Source: an uncultured Collinsella sp.
GTDB lineage: Bacteria > Actinomycetota > Coriobacteriia > Coriobacteriales > Coriobacteriaceae
NCBI GenBank assembly: GCA_900541145.1
Contig: UQIH01000007.1
Coordinates: forward strand, 28,670-92,669
Reading direction: 5' to 3'
Length of the DNA stretch: 64,000 bases
The stretch's first letter is position 1, and every line of letters begins with the position of its first letter. A program made the position numbers and the translations under genes. Below the pieces are notes generated by a model. The model searched no databases, was not told the origin of the DNA, and worked only from the letters and a program-made list of their open reading frames with translations. Positions 63,922 to 64,000 of the stretch are shown here, one piece after another.

Positions 63922-64000
63922 GGTTTTCGCTCGGTCAAGTCCTGGCTCGCACGAAGAGCACATTAAGTGCTCTTCGGCTCGTGCGGAATCTACGAAAACC
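63922..64000. other. Large nested hairpin element, copy 2 (truncated by window edge)
   Basis: Outer arms GGTTTTCG / CGAAAACC (63922-63929, 63993-64000) enclose an inner stem GAAGAGCAC / GTGCTCTTC (63953-63975) with loop ATTAA. Words AGTCCTG and GTGCGGAA occur in the same places as in copy 1 at 33799-33933, although the outer arms differ. The right arm probably continues past the window. Confidence 0.65.

Overview
The window is GC-rich, almost fully coding DNA that most resembles a gut Coriobacteriia (Actinomycetota) chromosome, probably Collinsella or a near relative. The assignment is an inference from gene content: FabK-type enoyl reductase, a fused AccD-AccA carboxyltransferase, a selenium-dependent-type xanthine dehydrogenase with YgfK and SsnA, and actinobacterial-style RpoB/RpoC. 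No tRNA, rRNA, CRISPR array or recognisable transposase gene was found.

Layout. 1-1.3 kb: the tail of a YheO-like regulator and a single-pass membrane protein. 1.35-10.8 kb: an accessory, defence-like region, all on the minus strand. It holds a GmrSD-type DUF262/DUF1524 protein, an unrecognised 787-residue protein with a glycine-zipper segment, a small frameshifted ORF, a DEDDh exonuclease and two AAA ATPases (DUF4143 and DUF234 types). The two ATPase genes have striking repeat-based control regions: a six-copy 23-bp periodic array and a perfect 23-bp inverted repeat. 11-22 kb: a purine-catabolism cluster (xanthine dehydrogenase, polyferredoxin, YgfK, SsnA, NCS2 permease) with a divergent YheO-type regulator and RidA. 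22.3-27.4 kb: U32 peptidase, pseudouridine synthase, and a DeoR regulator with a Gfo/Idh/MocA oxidoreductase. 27.7-33.5 kb: part of the S10/spc ribosomal cluster (rplC to rplX). 34-37 kb: histidine phosphatase, CDF transporter and an EIIC-only PTS protein. 37.2-47.3 kb: a complete type II fatty-acid initiation/elongation operon (fabH-acpP-fabK-fabD-fabG-fabF-accB-fabZ-accC-accDA) with divergent birA. 47.4-50.9 kb: rpsL-rpsG-fusA-rpsJ. 51-53 kb: an ECF sigma/anti-sigma pair. 53-61 kb: rpoBC. 61.4-63.6 kb: galU and rplJL.

The usually contiguous ribosomal/RNA-polymerase superoperons are broken up here. rpsJ is separated from rplC, tuf is absent from the str operon, the S10/spc run ends at rplX, and galU sits between rplL and rpoB. 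Several breaks coincide with hairpin elements. The most unusual signals are two large nested hairpins with the same inner core (33.8 kb and the right edge), each upstream of a ribosomal-protein operon; a family of small hairpins with GGGACAG in the loop, two copies of which bracket the sigma/anti-sigma operon as inward-facing inverted repeats; an expanded RpoB segment at fork loop 2; and an S12 with Arg at the streptomycin-associated position 88.

Coordinates are given for the start codon judged most likely from ribosome-binding sites and family length. No database search was possible, so family names rest on motifs recognised by eye.
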